This document shows positions 1 to 4,674 of a stretch of 7,624 nucleotides of DNA, one piece after another. The notes under the pieces were generated by a model, which was given only the letters and a program-made list of their open reading frames with translations, was not told the DNA's origin and did not search any database. Source of the stretch: a bacterium (GTDB lineage: Bacteria; Patescibacteriota; Saccharimonadia; Saccharimonadales; UBA4665); contig JAJZHX010000023.1 in NCBI GenBank assembly GCA_021804315.1, forward strand, positions 1-7,624, written 5' to 3'. The translations under genes were made by a program, and so were the position numbers. The stretch's first letter is position 1. Each line of letters begins with the position of its first letter.

Positions 1-147
1 TCGTTCTCTCTTATAATGGAAGGTTGGCCTAATCTGAATGTCATGTTTACTCAATCTGAAAGATTGCTCTACTTTGTATAGATCATAGTAATGAGCCATA
101 ACATTATCTGGAGATAGGTCGGTTTTGATGCACAAAAAATGACGCAT
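1..147 (-). pseudogene. C-terminal fragment of an IS4/IS1634-like DDE transposase, running off the left edge
   Basis: Read on the minus strand, 49 open codons run from an ATG at 147 to the window edge. They resemble the C-terminal catalytic part of IS4-superfamily (IS1634-like) transposases. A KTDLSP segment is followed by AHYYDLYKVEQSFRLSK and then IRPTFHYKRER. This fits the family pattern Y-(2)-R-(3)-E-(6)-K, with Leu at the Arg position as often seen in IS1634-type proteins; the Glu of YKVEQ would be the catalytic acid. An in-frame TAA lies only a few codons upstream, and the tRNA gene ends at 201, so the N-terminal DDE parts cannot lie here. I read it as a truncated remnant rather than a working gene. 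The rest lies outside the window, so the family name is provisional. Its first codons coincide with the terminator of the upstream tRNA. Confidence 0.7.
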
Positions 148-174
148 TACACCTTAAAGGAGCCTTATGCGTCA
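134..174 (-). terminator. Rho-independent terminator of the tRNA-Met gene
   Basis: On the minus strand the arms TGACGCAT (174-167) and ATGCGTCA (147-140) form a perfect 8-bp stem. It is followed at once by six T residues (139-134). The 19-base loop contains a minor inner hairpin, AAGG/CCTT. It lies 27 bases beyond the CCA end of the tRNA, the expected place for its terminator. Confidence 0.75.
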
Positions 175-200
175 CTAGTCGAAATGTCTTCATTCCAATA

Positions 201-276
201 TGGTGGGGGTGCCTGGATTTGAACCAGGGACCAATCGGTTATGAGCCGACTGCTCTAACCACTGAGCTACACCCCC
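201..276 (-). tRNA. tRNA with CAT anticodon, elongator type (tRNA-Met, or tRNA-Ile2 if modified)
   Basis: The minus strand folds into a full 76-nt cloverleaf. The acceptor is GGGGGTG/CACCCCC with discriminator A and an encoded CCA (203-201). The D stem is GCTC/GAGC. The anticodon stem is GTCGG/CCGAT around loop CTCATAA (anticodon CAT), the variable loop is 5 nt, and the T arm is CCTGG-TTCAAAT-CCAGG. The fully paired first acceptor base pair (G1-C72) excludes the initiator. A CAT anticodon cannot by sequence alone be split between elongator Met and lysidine-modified Ile2; Met is my preference. It has its own extended -10 upstream and a terminator at 134-174. Confidence 0.93.
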
Positions 277-291
277 AGTTGAATTATCTGA

Positions 292-303
292 TACAGTATA
301 CCA
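292..303 (-). promoter_or_regulatory. Extended -10 promoter of the tRNA-Met gene
   Basis: The minus strand reads TGGTATACT: a TG-n extension before the -10 hexamer TATACT (300-295), about 18 bases ahead of the tRNA 5' end at 276. No clear -35 box is seen, as is usual for extended -10 promoters. It is back-to-back with the -10 of the division gene at 321-326. Confidence 0.55.
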
Positions 304-320
304 GAATTGCTCCAAAGTTA

Positions 321-326
321 TATAAT
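321..326 (+). promoter_or_regulatory. -10 box for the FtsB/DivIC-like gene
   Basis: This is a perfect TATAAT with no convincing -35 box. It predicts a transcript starting at about 333, exactly at a GTG codon (334-336) in frame with the division protein. The TTG at 307 would place the promoter inside the gene, so this box decides the start in favour of GTG 334. Confidence 0.6.
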
Positions 327-333
327 AACTCTT

Positions 334-795
334 GTGAAAGATTTTAAAATAAATTTAAAGTACAGGAAACAAATTAATTATTTCTTAAATAATTTTAACG
401 ATCTAAAATTTATTGGACAAGTTGGTTTTGTCGTAGTTATCCTTTTAATTACCTGGAGTGGTGTTAAGGCAATTCAAACAAATTATAATTTACAGAAACA
501 GATAGCCCTTATAAAGCAACAAAATAATTTACAAAAATTACAAAATGACAATCAACAACTAGAAAATCAGTATTATCAAACAAAACAATATCTAGATACT
601 GCTGCAAGAGAAAATCTTGGACTTGCTTCTAAGGGAGAGAAAGAAATATTAGTTCCAAAACAGGTAGCAATGTCCTATACAGTTAACCTAACAGAGTTTA
701 ATCAGTCTAAGCCTAAAGTAAGTTCCAAATCGACAATACAAAATAACTTTAATTCCTGGATAAGTTTCTTCCTACACAGAGCTAATAATACTTAG
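334..795 (+). CDS. Septum formation initiator family protein (FtsB/DivIC-like)
   Basis: This is a small bitopic division protein. From the chosen GTG start it has 153 residues: a basic cytoplasmic tail (1-25), one membrane helix (about 26-44, GFVVVILLITW), and a Gln/Asn-rich predicted coiled coil (about 50-87). Then comes the family's hallmark after the coil, AARENLGLASKGEKEILVPK (90-109), which resembles the 'AReklg..kpgE.v' motif of FtsB and DivIC. Family members bridge FtsL and FtsQ/DivIB in the divisome outside the membrane. No FtsL or other cell-division gene lies beside it. The usual FtsB length is about 100, so the 40-residue C-terminal extension is extra. The start is uncertain: TTG 307 also fits but would contain the promoter, and neither has a Shine-Dalgarno site. 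I infer a leaderless mRNA. Confidence 0.8.
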   Translation: MKDFKINLKYRKQINYFLNNFNDLKFIGQVGFVVVILLITWSGVKAIQTNYNLQKQIALIKQQNNLQKLQNDNQQLENQYYQTKQYLDTAARENLGLASKGEKEILVPKQVAMSYTVNLTEFNQSKPKVSSKSTIQNNFNSWISFFLHRANNT

Positions 796-810
796 CATGT
801 AAAGAAAGTC

Positions 811-840
811 TTTACAGATAGCATATCCTATTGCTAAACT
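811..840 (+). promoter_or_regulatory. Promoter of the initiator tRNA gene
   Basis: TTTACA (811-816) as -35 and TAAACT (835-840) as -10, 18 bases apart, would start transcription some 5 bases before the tRNA. The -35 is the right arm of a perfect 8-bp hairpin (TGTAAAGA/TCTTTACA, 798-816, loop AAG). The hairpin has no T-run after it, so it is a poor terminator for the upstream gene. Confidence 0.45.
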
Positions 841-851
841 ATCTAAGTTAT

Positions 852-926
852 CGCGGGGTGGAGCAGTGGCAGCTCGCGTGGCTCATAACCACGAGGTCGC
901 AGGTTCGAGTCCTGCCCCCGCAACCA
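852..926 (+). tRNA. Initiator tRNA-fMet (anticodon CAT)
   Basis: A 75-nt cloverleaf. The acceptor CGCGGGG faces CCCCGCA, so the first pair is the C1-A72 mismatch that marks bacterial initiator tRNAs for formylation and IF2 use. The D stem GAGC/GCTC has the initiator A11-U24 pair. The anticodon stem CGTGG/CCACG encloses loop CTCATAA. The T arm is GCAGG-TTCGAGT-CCTGC and CCA is encoded (924-926). The usual three G-C pairs at 29-31:39-41 are here U-A, G-C, G-C, a departure from the standard initiator stem. It differs clearly from the CAT tRNA at 201-276. Confidence 0.95.
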
Positions 927-945
927 GATCATGCACCCGAAATAC

Positions 946-980
946 GAGACCGTATTCCATGACCGGTCTCTATTTATTTA
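946..980 (+). terminator. Probable terminator of the initiator tRNA
   Basis: GAGACCG (946-952) and CGGTCTC (964-970) form a 7-bp stem with an 11-base loop, 19 bases past the tRNA CCA end. It is followed by TATTTATTTA, a T-rich but interrupted tail. Confidence 0.5.
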
Positions 981-1170
981 ACCCTGTTAAGTCACGTTTG
1001 TGAGCGAAGTTTTTAAATTACTTGAAAGTTTAGTGATTTGCGTTCGAACCGCCAGAGTCCTTATAGGTTGCAATTAACTTCTTAAAAGCGTTCCATAACT
1101 GACCGATTAGCACCATGAGGGTTGGACACTTCAAAACTAGACCGTTTTCCACGACCTAAAAGCATCCATC

Positions 1171-1176
1171 TATAAT
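1171..1176 (+). promoter_or_regulatory. -10 box of a leaderless 51-codon ORF
   Basis: A perfect TATAAT lies six bases before ATG 1183, so transcription would begin at or next to the start codon. The -35 region is weak (TTCCAC, 1147-1152). Confidence 0.5.
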
Positions 1177-1182
1177 ATGCAT

Positions 1183-1338
1183 ATGGCAAAGCAAGAAGAT
1201 TTTAAACCAGAACCGCCTAAAGTTGAGGAGGATTTACCAGAAACCCTAAAGGAGGAGAAGAATAGGTATAGTTCGTTTTCAGAACTTAGACAGTTCATCA
1301 GTACTACAAAACGCCCAGAATCTAGCTTAGGCCTATAG
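1183..1338 (+). CDS. Hypothetical acidic small protein, 51 aa
   Basis: I do not recognise this protein. It begins MAKQEDFKPEPPKVEED and ends RPESSLGL. The N-terminal half is Glu/Pro/Lys-rich and looks disordered; the middle, RYSSFSELRQFIST, could form a short helix. There is no membrane segment or signal peptide. Support for it as a gene is a perfect TATAAT spaced for leaderless translation, a low-complexity acidic composition more like a real tail or adaptor than random sequence, and a strong terminator further on at 1519-1551. No Shine-Dalgarno site is visible. The opposite strand also has a 68-codon frame here, but it is Cys/Ser-rich, lacks a promoter, and looks like a shadow. Alternatively this is a remnant of a longer protein. 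Confidence is moderate. Confidence 0.5.
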   Translation: MAKQEDFKPEPPKVEEDLPETLKEEKNRYSSFSELRQFISTTKRPESSLGL

Positions 1339-1518
1339 GTTCTAGGCAGACACCAGTCATCAACATCAAACGCCAAGCTTCAAGAGACGGTTAGTTAAAA
1401 GTTGATGTACTTTGATAAGGCTTTCATGACGAAAAAATTTATGGCCACTGGCTAAGCTAGTTAGCTCTAAAATCACTAATAACCCAATAAAATGTTTGGT
1501 AGGTACTAAGTCTGTCAA

Positions 1519-1551
1519 TAAAAGGCTTACTCTTTTTTAGTAAGCCTTTTA
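1519..1551. terminator. Strong bidirectional rho-independent terminator
   Basis: The arms at 1519-1531 and 1539-1551 are fully complementary over 13 bp, core GGCTTACT/AGTAAGCC with A and T flanks, around the loop CTTTTTT. The T-tract flanks work on both strands. On the minus strand it sits 26 bases after the hsp20 stop; on the plus strand it would end any transcript through the 51-codon ORF. Between 1339 and 1518 I see no gene. Confidence 0.88.
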
Positions 1552-1576
1552 GTTTTGCCTGAAATTATATTAATAC

Positions 1577-2011
1577 CTAACCAATCTTAGGCTTTTTTGA
1601 CGATATGCTAATTTTCTTTGGCACAGGCAGTGGCTCTAGAGGAATTTGCACCTTTAAAACTCCTTCGTCTAGATCTGCCTTAATTTTTTCAACATCAGCT
1701 CTTTCTGGCAAGCGAATGCTACGGTAAAAGCTACTACTACTTTCTCGAACTACATACTCCTTTTTCTTATCTTCTTCTTTTTCGTGTCTGGCAGCACTTA
1801 TGACTAAGCTATCATTTTCTACCTGAATATTGATATCATCTTTACTGAAATTTGGTAGATGAGCTTCTACTACCAGCTGATTATTATCGGTGTAGACATC
1901 GGTTGTAGGGATATTTGCCCCTTTAAACGATGAAATCAAGTCATCGCCAAAAAACTGTTTTTGTAAAGCAGAAAGTTCTGCAAGAGGATCCCAACGACTA
2001 ATATTTGCCAT
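1577..2011 (-). CDS. hsp20: Small heat-shock protein, Hsp20/alpha-crystallin family
   Basis: An ATP-independent holdase that binds unfolding proteins in the cytoplasm and forms oligomers. At 144 residues it has the usual family length. The N-terminal arm (1-35) begins MANISRWDPLAEL, a typical class A start. The alpha-crystallin domain spans about 36-125: TDVYTDNNQLVVEAHLP, then INIQVENDSLVISA, then FYRSIRLPERAD and the closing D-x-GVLKVQIPL motif (GVL at 117-119). The C-terminal tail carries the I-x-I anchor ISI (134-136) used in oligomer contacts. ATG 2011 is preceded by a strong Shine-Dalgarno AAAGGAG, one of the few genes here with one. Transcription starts from a promoter embedded in a CIRCE operator about 60 bases upstream, and ends at the terminator at 1519-1551. 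The HrcA repressor gene is not in the window. Confidence 0.95.
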   Translation of the reverse strand: MANISRWDPLAELSALQKQFFGDDLISSFKGANIPTTDVYTDNNQLVVEAHLPNFSKDDINIQVENDSLVISAARHEKEEDKKKEYVVRESSSSFYRSIRLPERADVEKIKADLDEGVLKVQIPLEPLPVPKKISISSKKPKIG

Positions 2012-2071
2012 ATTTATCTCCTTTCAAAATAATTAATTTTATGTAAGGGAGGAACAATATTTATTGGTCCT
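2012..2071 (-). promoter_or_regulatory. hsp20 5' leader that could sequester its own ribosome binding site
   Basis: The predicted leader is about 60 nt. On the minus strand CTCCCTT (2051-2045) can pair with the Shine-Dalgarno AAAGGAG (2024-2018), allowing one bulged C. Nested inside, ATTTT (2026-2030 on the plus strand: AAAAT) pairs with its complement at 2036-2040 around a 5-base loop. A separate hairpin, GGACCAAT/ATTGTTCC with one mismatch, lies at 2051-2070 and overlaps the anti-SD, so the two folds compete. This looks like a simple RNA thermometer, but it was only folded by eye. Confidence 0.4.
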
Positions 2072-2077
2072 AAAAAC

Positions 2078-2107
2078 ATTATAAAAAAACTAGCGCTCAA
2101 TAGTCAA
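2078..2107 (-). promoter_or_regulatory. hsp20 promoter
   Basis: On the minus strand, -35 TTGACT (2107-2102) and -10 TATAAT (2083-2078) are separated by 18 bases. The -35 lies exactly in the spacer of the CIRCE inverted repeat. Confidence 0.75.
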
Positions 2108-2116
2108 GAGTGCTAA
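2090..2116 (-). promoter_or_regulatory. CIRCE element (HrcA operator)
   Basis: On the minus strand TTAGCACTC (2116-2108), nine bases, then GAGCGCTAG (2098-2090). The known CIRCE consensus is TTAGCACTC-N9-GAGTGCTAA: the left arm is perfect, the right arm has two differences, and the spacing is exact. It overlaps the -35 box and spacer of the hsp20 promoter, as expected for HrcA repression that lifts on heat stress. Confidence 0.88.
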
Positions 2117-2141
2117 TTAACAGATTAATTAAATTATTTTC

Positions 2142-3581
2142 TTACTCTGTAGGAATTTTCTTAGGTAATAGAAATACTAAAACAAGAGCAGTAATTGCCA
2201 GTCCTGTATTGGCTATTAAAGCAACCTGAGCTCCATGACTGAACGCTTGCGCCAAATCATGATTACTATTTATATGAATTGAACTAAAGAAAACTGTTCC
2301 TATTGCTGCAATACCTAAGGCTGTACCGACTCTTTGAGAAGTTGTTAAAAGACCTGAAGCAGATCCGATTTCATTAGGTTTGACACTTTTTAAAACAAAA
2401 TCTTGGTTTGGGGCAATCACTAAACCATTGCCTATTCCGGCTATGACTAGCGGTAAAGCAATATAGCCTGCTTTAATATTTGTGTTATGAAAATGCAAAA
2501 TAATATCTAGAGAAAACAGACCAAGTGCGACTAAAAAACATCCAATAACCAAAACCCAGCGACCTAATTTAGCTGATGCTTTATGACTTTGAGAGGCAGA
2601 AATCATACTACCTAAAGCGAATGGCACTATCATAAAACCGGTGGTTAAGGCACTGCGGTTTAACCCATCTTGCCATAAAACTGACAAAATAAAGAAAATA
2701 CTAGTAAAAGCAGCAAAATACACTATTGCTAAAAGTGATCCTCCAGCAAAATGAAGTTGCTTTAAGAGCCTTGTAGTTATTAACGGTTCTTTTGATAACT
2801 GATCTAGATGTGACTCCCATATCCAGAGCAGAAAAAAGCTCGGTATAGCTAAAATCAAACAAATAAATGACCAAAGAGGCCAGCCCGCAGATTGACCATC
2901 TACTAGGGGAACTAAAAGAAGTAGCAGCCCGATAGTTAAAATTGCTAGACCAATAAAGTCAAAGTTATGTTTTTGGCCCAGATCTGACGTTTCAGGCAAC
3001 ATAAGAAATGCTAAAGGAACGGTTATTATCCCTATAGGTAAGTTAACCAGGAAAACTAATCGCCAACCCCAGTGTATGCCGCCTGCCTGGATTAGCAAAC
3101 CACCAATTAAGGGGCCGAGAGCCGTACTTAAACCGACAATTGCACCATAAACTCCAAAGGCTTTTGAACGTTCTTTGCCAGTAAATAATATTTGTATAAA
3201 AGACGTAATGGCTGGAGAAAAAAATCCTGCACCGATACCTTGAACTAGCCGAGAAACAATAATATCTGAAGAATTTTGAGCTAGGGAGCAACTTAAGCTT
3301 GCTAAGGTAAAAACACTTAAACCAACCAAAAATGTCCATTTGTGACCAAATCTATCGCCAAGTCTTCCAGATAAAATTAAAACCAAACCAAATGTTAAAG
3401 CGTAACCAGACACTATCCAGACAAGCGTAGAAGTGCTAACGTTGATACCATGCTCAATGCTCGGAAGAGCCACGTTGACTATTGTCACGTCTAGTAAAGC
3501 CATAAAGGCACCGATTAGTAAAATAGCAAATGTTTTTTTAGGAGATGTAGTTAAACTAATAGTTTGCGGTGTTTTAATCAT
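2142..3581 (-). CDS. MFS multidrug efflux transporter, DHA2 (EmrB/QacA) family, 14 membrane helices
   Basis: A proton-driven drug exporter of the inner membrane, 479 residues, the usual DHA2 length. Diagnostic motifs appear in order. Helix 1 carries LLDVTIVNVALP (29-40). The loop 2-3 motif A is SGRLGDRFGHKWTF (71-84). Motif B is RLVQGIGAGFFSP (111-123), with its Arg in helix 4. Motif C is ALGPLIGGLL (154-163) in helix 5, the antiporter signature. WGWRLVFLVNLPIG (171-184) is typical of DHA2. Acidic Asp31 in helix 1 fits proton or cation coupling. The substrate cannot be read from sequence. There is no Shine-Dalgarno site; an AT-rich TATATATAAT run ends 15 bases before ATG 3581, giving a very short leader. 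No regulator (TetR/MarR) is adjacent. It lies 130 bases upstream of hsp20 on the same strand with no terminator between, so read-through is possible. Confidence 0.93.
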   Translation of the reverse strand: MIKTPQTISLTTSPKKTFAILLIGAFMALLDVTIVNVALPSIEHGINVSTSTLVWIVSGYALTFGLVLILSGRLGDRFGHKWTFLVGLSVFTLASLSCSLAQNSSDIIVSRLVQGIGAGFFSPAITSFIQILFTGKERSKAFGVYGAIVGLSTALGPLIGGLLIQAGGIHWGWRLVFLVNLPIGIITVPLAFLMLPETSDLGQKHNFDFIGLAILTIGLLLLLVPLVDGQSAGWPLWSFICLILAIPSFFLLWIWESHLDQLSKEPLITTRLLKQLHFAGGSLLAIVYFAAFTSIFFILSVLWQDGLNRSALTTGFMIVPFALGSMISASQSHKASAKLGRWVLVIGCFLVALGLFSLDIILHFHNTNIKAGYIALPLVIAGIGNGLVIAPNQDFVLKSVKPNEIGSASGLLTTSQRVGTALGIAAIGTVFFSSIHINSNHDLAQAFSHGAQVALIANTGLAITALVLVFLLPKKIPTE

Positions 3582-3609
3582 ATTAATTTGTTCTCATTAT
3601 ATATATTTT

Positions 3610-3638
3610 TTGAGATATAATGCGTAAACCTTTACAAT
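3610..3638 (+). promoter_or_regulatory. Promoter of the Ser-rich membrane protein gene
   Basis: TTGAGA (3610-3615) and TACAAT (3633-3638) are 17 bases apart, with the -10 ending nine bases before ATG 3648. A second -10-like TATAAT lies at 3616-3621. The 66 bases between the divergent start codons also hold the MFS promoter on the other strand. Confidence 0.6.
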
Positions 3639-3647
3639 AATAGTAAA

Positions 3648-3992
3648 ATGAATCCGAGTTTAAATACAACCAGTAGTTATGGGGCACAATCTTCAACTCA
3701 AAATCCTCAATCTTCTAGCTCAAGCAGTAGTTTATCTTCATCTCAAAGTAATTTACAGCCAAGTTCAGTTAATCTTTTAAGTGGCGGTAACGGGGTTACT
3801 ATTAATAGCAATAATAATCTGCCGACTGAGAGTCTAGGGGCTTATTCGGATACTTCTAGAATCAGTAAATTACCTATCACTAAACAAAATCAGGTTAATC
3901 TAGTTCTTTTGGGAGTTTTTGTGGCAATTTTCTTGATAGCAATTATTGTCTTTTGGCAAACAGCTACTCACCACAAAAAATACAACGATTAA
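3648..3992 (+). CDS. Ser/Asn/Gln-rich single-pass membrane protein, unknown function
   Basis: I do not recognise the family. The 114-residue product has a long disordered N-terminal part (1-about 80) made largely of Ser, Asn and Gln, with Ser runs around residues 20-32. One strong transmembrane helix follows (about 83-103, LVLLGVFVAIFLIAIIVFW) and then a short basic tail, HHKKYND. With no signal peptide and positive charges after the helix, an N-out, C-in topology is likely, placing the Ser-rich part outside the membrane where it may act as a spacer or be modified. A TTGAGA/TACAAT promoter lies immediately before the ATG. It is divergent from the MFS pump, so shared control is possible but unproven. 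Such low-complexity tails evolve fast, so homologues may be hard to find. Confidence 0.7.
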   Translation: MNPSLNTTSSYGAQSSTQNPQSSSSSSSLSSSQSNLQPSSVNLLSGGNGVTINSNNNLPTESLGAYSDTSRISKLPITKQNQVNLVLLGVFVAIFLIAIIVFWQTATHHKKYND

Positions 3993-4074
3993 GCTACTAT
4001 TGGCTATTGCATATTAATGCCCTAGAGTAATAATATTTAATTGAGGTCAACAAAAAACAAAAGCATAAGCATAT

Positions 4075-4103
4075 TTGACAAAATAGTAAAAAATATGTAT
4101 AAT
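4075..4103 (+). promoter_or_regulatory. Consensus sigma-70 promoter
   Basis: TTGACA (4075-4080), a 17-base spacer and TATAAT (4098-4103): both hexamers are perfect and the spacing is optimal. It is the strongest promoter by sequence in the window and serves only the short unit ending at 4294. Confidence 0.9.
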
Positions 4104-4108
4104 GTAGA

Positions 4109-4129
4109 TGTTTATGTGATCACAAAACA
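4109..4129. promoter_or_regulatory. Palindrome at the predicted transcription start (operator candidate)
   Basis: The perfect 10-bp palindrome TGTGATCACA (4115-4124) is flanked by TGTTT and AAACA arms, with one extra A on the left. It lies right at and after the predicted start, a usual place for a repressor operator. It is not a CRP site: CRP half-sites need a 6-base spacer. Confidence 0.5.
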
Positions 4130-4164
4130 AACATATTAACAATATAAAAAGAAGGATCATCATT

Positions 4165-4248
4165 ATGACAGCAAATGATGGTTTAGCTTTCGAGCTAGTA
4201 TCTTCAAGCGATTTTTCAAAAATCGATAAGTTACTAAATAAGCTCTGA
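4165..4248 (+). CDS. Possible 27-residue peptide
   Basis: ATG 4165 is preceded by a good Shine-Dalgarno (AGAAGGA, 4150-4156), which most genes here lack. The peptide begins MTANDGLAFELVSSS and ends with DFSKIDKLLNKL, where the spacing of F, I, L, L and L suggests a short amphipathic helix. There is no signal peptide or membrane span. The ORF has its own consensus promoter, a leader of about 55 nt and a terminator 18 bases after the stop. No gene follows in the same transcript, so it is not an attenuator leader peptide. I do not recognise it. The alternative is that the ORF is incidental to a structured small RNA. Confidence 0.45.
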   Translation: MTANDGLAFELVSSSDFSKIDKLLNKL

Positions 4249-4265
4249 AGCTTAAATAAATAATT

Positions 4266-4294
4266 AGCTCGCTTGTTTATAGGGCGAGCTTTTT
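4266..4294 (+). terminator. Rho-independent terminator of the small RNA/peptide unit
   Basis: AGCTCGC (4266-4272) and GCGAGCT (4284-4290) form a perfect 7-bp GC-rich stem with an 11-base loop, followed by TTTT and an AT-rich stretch. Confidence 0.88.
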
Positions 4295-4433
4295 ATATAA
4301 CAATTAAAAAGCTAATTAATTTACATTTTTTGGTGAATTCTTTAAAAACCATTAAGGCAGTTATTGTCATAAAAATAGGCACAAATCAACACTAAATTAA
4401 ACCAGAACTGTTTATTAAAAATTGTTATACAGC

Positions 4434-4490
4434 CAGCGACTAATGGACTTGAACCACTGAACCCAGTCTTATGAGTCCTGCTTTTTCTAA
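4434..4490 (-). pseudogene. tRNA 3'-half remnant with CAT anticodon
   Basis: On the minus strand the segment from anticodon to T arm has exact tRNA geometry. The loop is CTCATAA (anticodon CAT, 4473-4471), then a 5-nt variable loop, then the T arm AGTGG-TTCAAGT-CCATT, and seven more bases where the acceptor strand should be. The anticodon stem (CAGGA/GACTG) has two mismatches. There is no matching D arm, no 5' acceptor strand and no CCA. It is not a copy of either intact tRNA here. I read it as a decayed or partial tRNA, such as is left by element integration at tRNA 3' ends. The gap from 4295 to this point shows no gene. Confidence 0.5.
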
Positions 4491-4522
4491 CTATTCCAAA
4501 TACTATTACCGATATGTATGAT

Positions 4523-4574
4523 CTGTTGCTGTACGTTATAGACGGCTAATAATTGGTGCTGTAGCCGTCAACAG
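4523..4574. other. Long bulged stem-loop of unknown role
   Basis: A perfect 8-bp stem, GACGGCTA (4541-4548) with TAGCCGTC (4562-4569), has a 13-base loop. It is extended by CTGTT (4523-4527) with AACAG (4570-4574) across a 13-base one-sided bulge. There is no T-tract on either side, so it is not a standard terminator. On the minus strand it lies about 100 bases downstream of the mazF stop and could stabilise that transcript's end. Confidence 0.4.
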
Positions 4575-4609
4575 ACAAGGCCATAAAAGAAATAGCTGAA
4601 ATTAACTTT

Positions 4610-4657
4610 GGTAGGCATGACTTGGATTAACTTGAACCAAATCAAGCGGGAGTTAAT
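4610..4657. repeat. 48-base direct repeat, copy 1
   Basis: It is identical to 5613-5660 at 41 of 48 positions, same orientation, 1,003 bases apart. It lies 17 bases from the mazF stop codon. On the minus strand it contains GGTTCAAGT and ends in CCTACCA, resembling the T arm and CCA end of a tRNA, but the arm has extra bases and there is no cloverleaf. On the plus strand one frame reads GRHDLD-stop-LEPNQAG, so a decayed coding origin is also possible. Confidence 0.7.
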
Positions 4658-4674
4658 AGAATACTGGAAGGTAA

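Larger units (their letters stand above)
4110..4295 (+). ncRNA. Candidate structured small RNA (about 185 nt), possibly dual-function
   Basis: Between a consensus promoter and a terminator the transcript is mostly inverted repeats. The first hairpin is CATCATT/AATGATG (4158-4164 and 4174-4180, loop 9 nt, extendable by weak pairs). The second is TAGCT-TTCG-AGCTA (4184-4197). The third has arms CGATTTTT/AAAAATCG (4209-4225). The fourth is TAAGCT-CTGA-AGCTTA (4239-4254). The terminator follows. The short ORF overlaps this region, with its AUG in the first loop and its UGA in the fourth. I recognise no known RNA class; it does not resemble tmRNA, RNase P RNA or SRP RNA. AT-rich sequence makes short hairpins common, but four perfect stems in 100 bases is notable. 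Whether RNA, peptide or both is functional is open. Confidence 0.5.

Noticed and set aside
927..1182. Short frames between the initiator tRNA and the 51-codon ORF, such as a 27-codon minus-strand one at about 1033-1116
   Set aside because: No promoter, no ribosome site and no recognisable motif; apart from the terminator I see nothing supportable here.
1170..1376. 68-codon minus-strand frame
   Set aside because: No promoter or ribosome site, Cys/Ser-rich composition, and it lies opposite the better supported 51-codon plus-strand ORF.
3043..3339. 98-codon minus-strand frame inside the MFS gene
   Set aside because: Same-strand shadow of the transporter in another frame, with aromatic-rich implausible composition.
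3433..3627. 64-codon plus-strand frame over the start of the MFS gene
   Set aside because: Antisense shadow of a well-identified gene; no promoter.
4115..4124. CRP-like site TGTGATCACA
   Set aside because: CRP half-sites need a 6-base spacer; here there is none. It is kept only as a generic palindrome.
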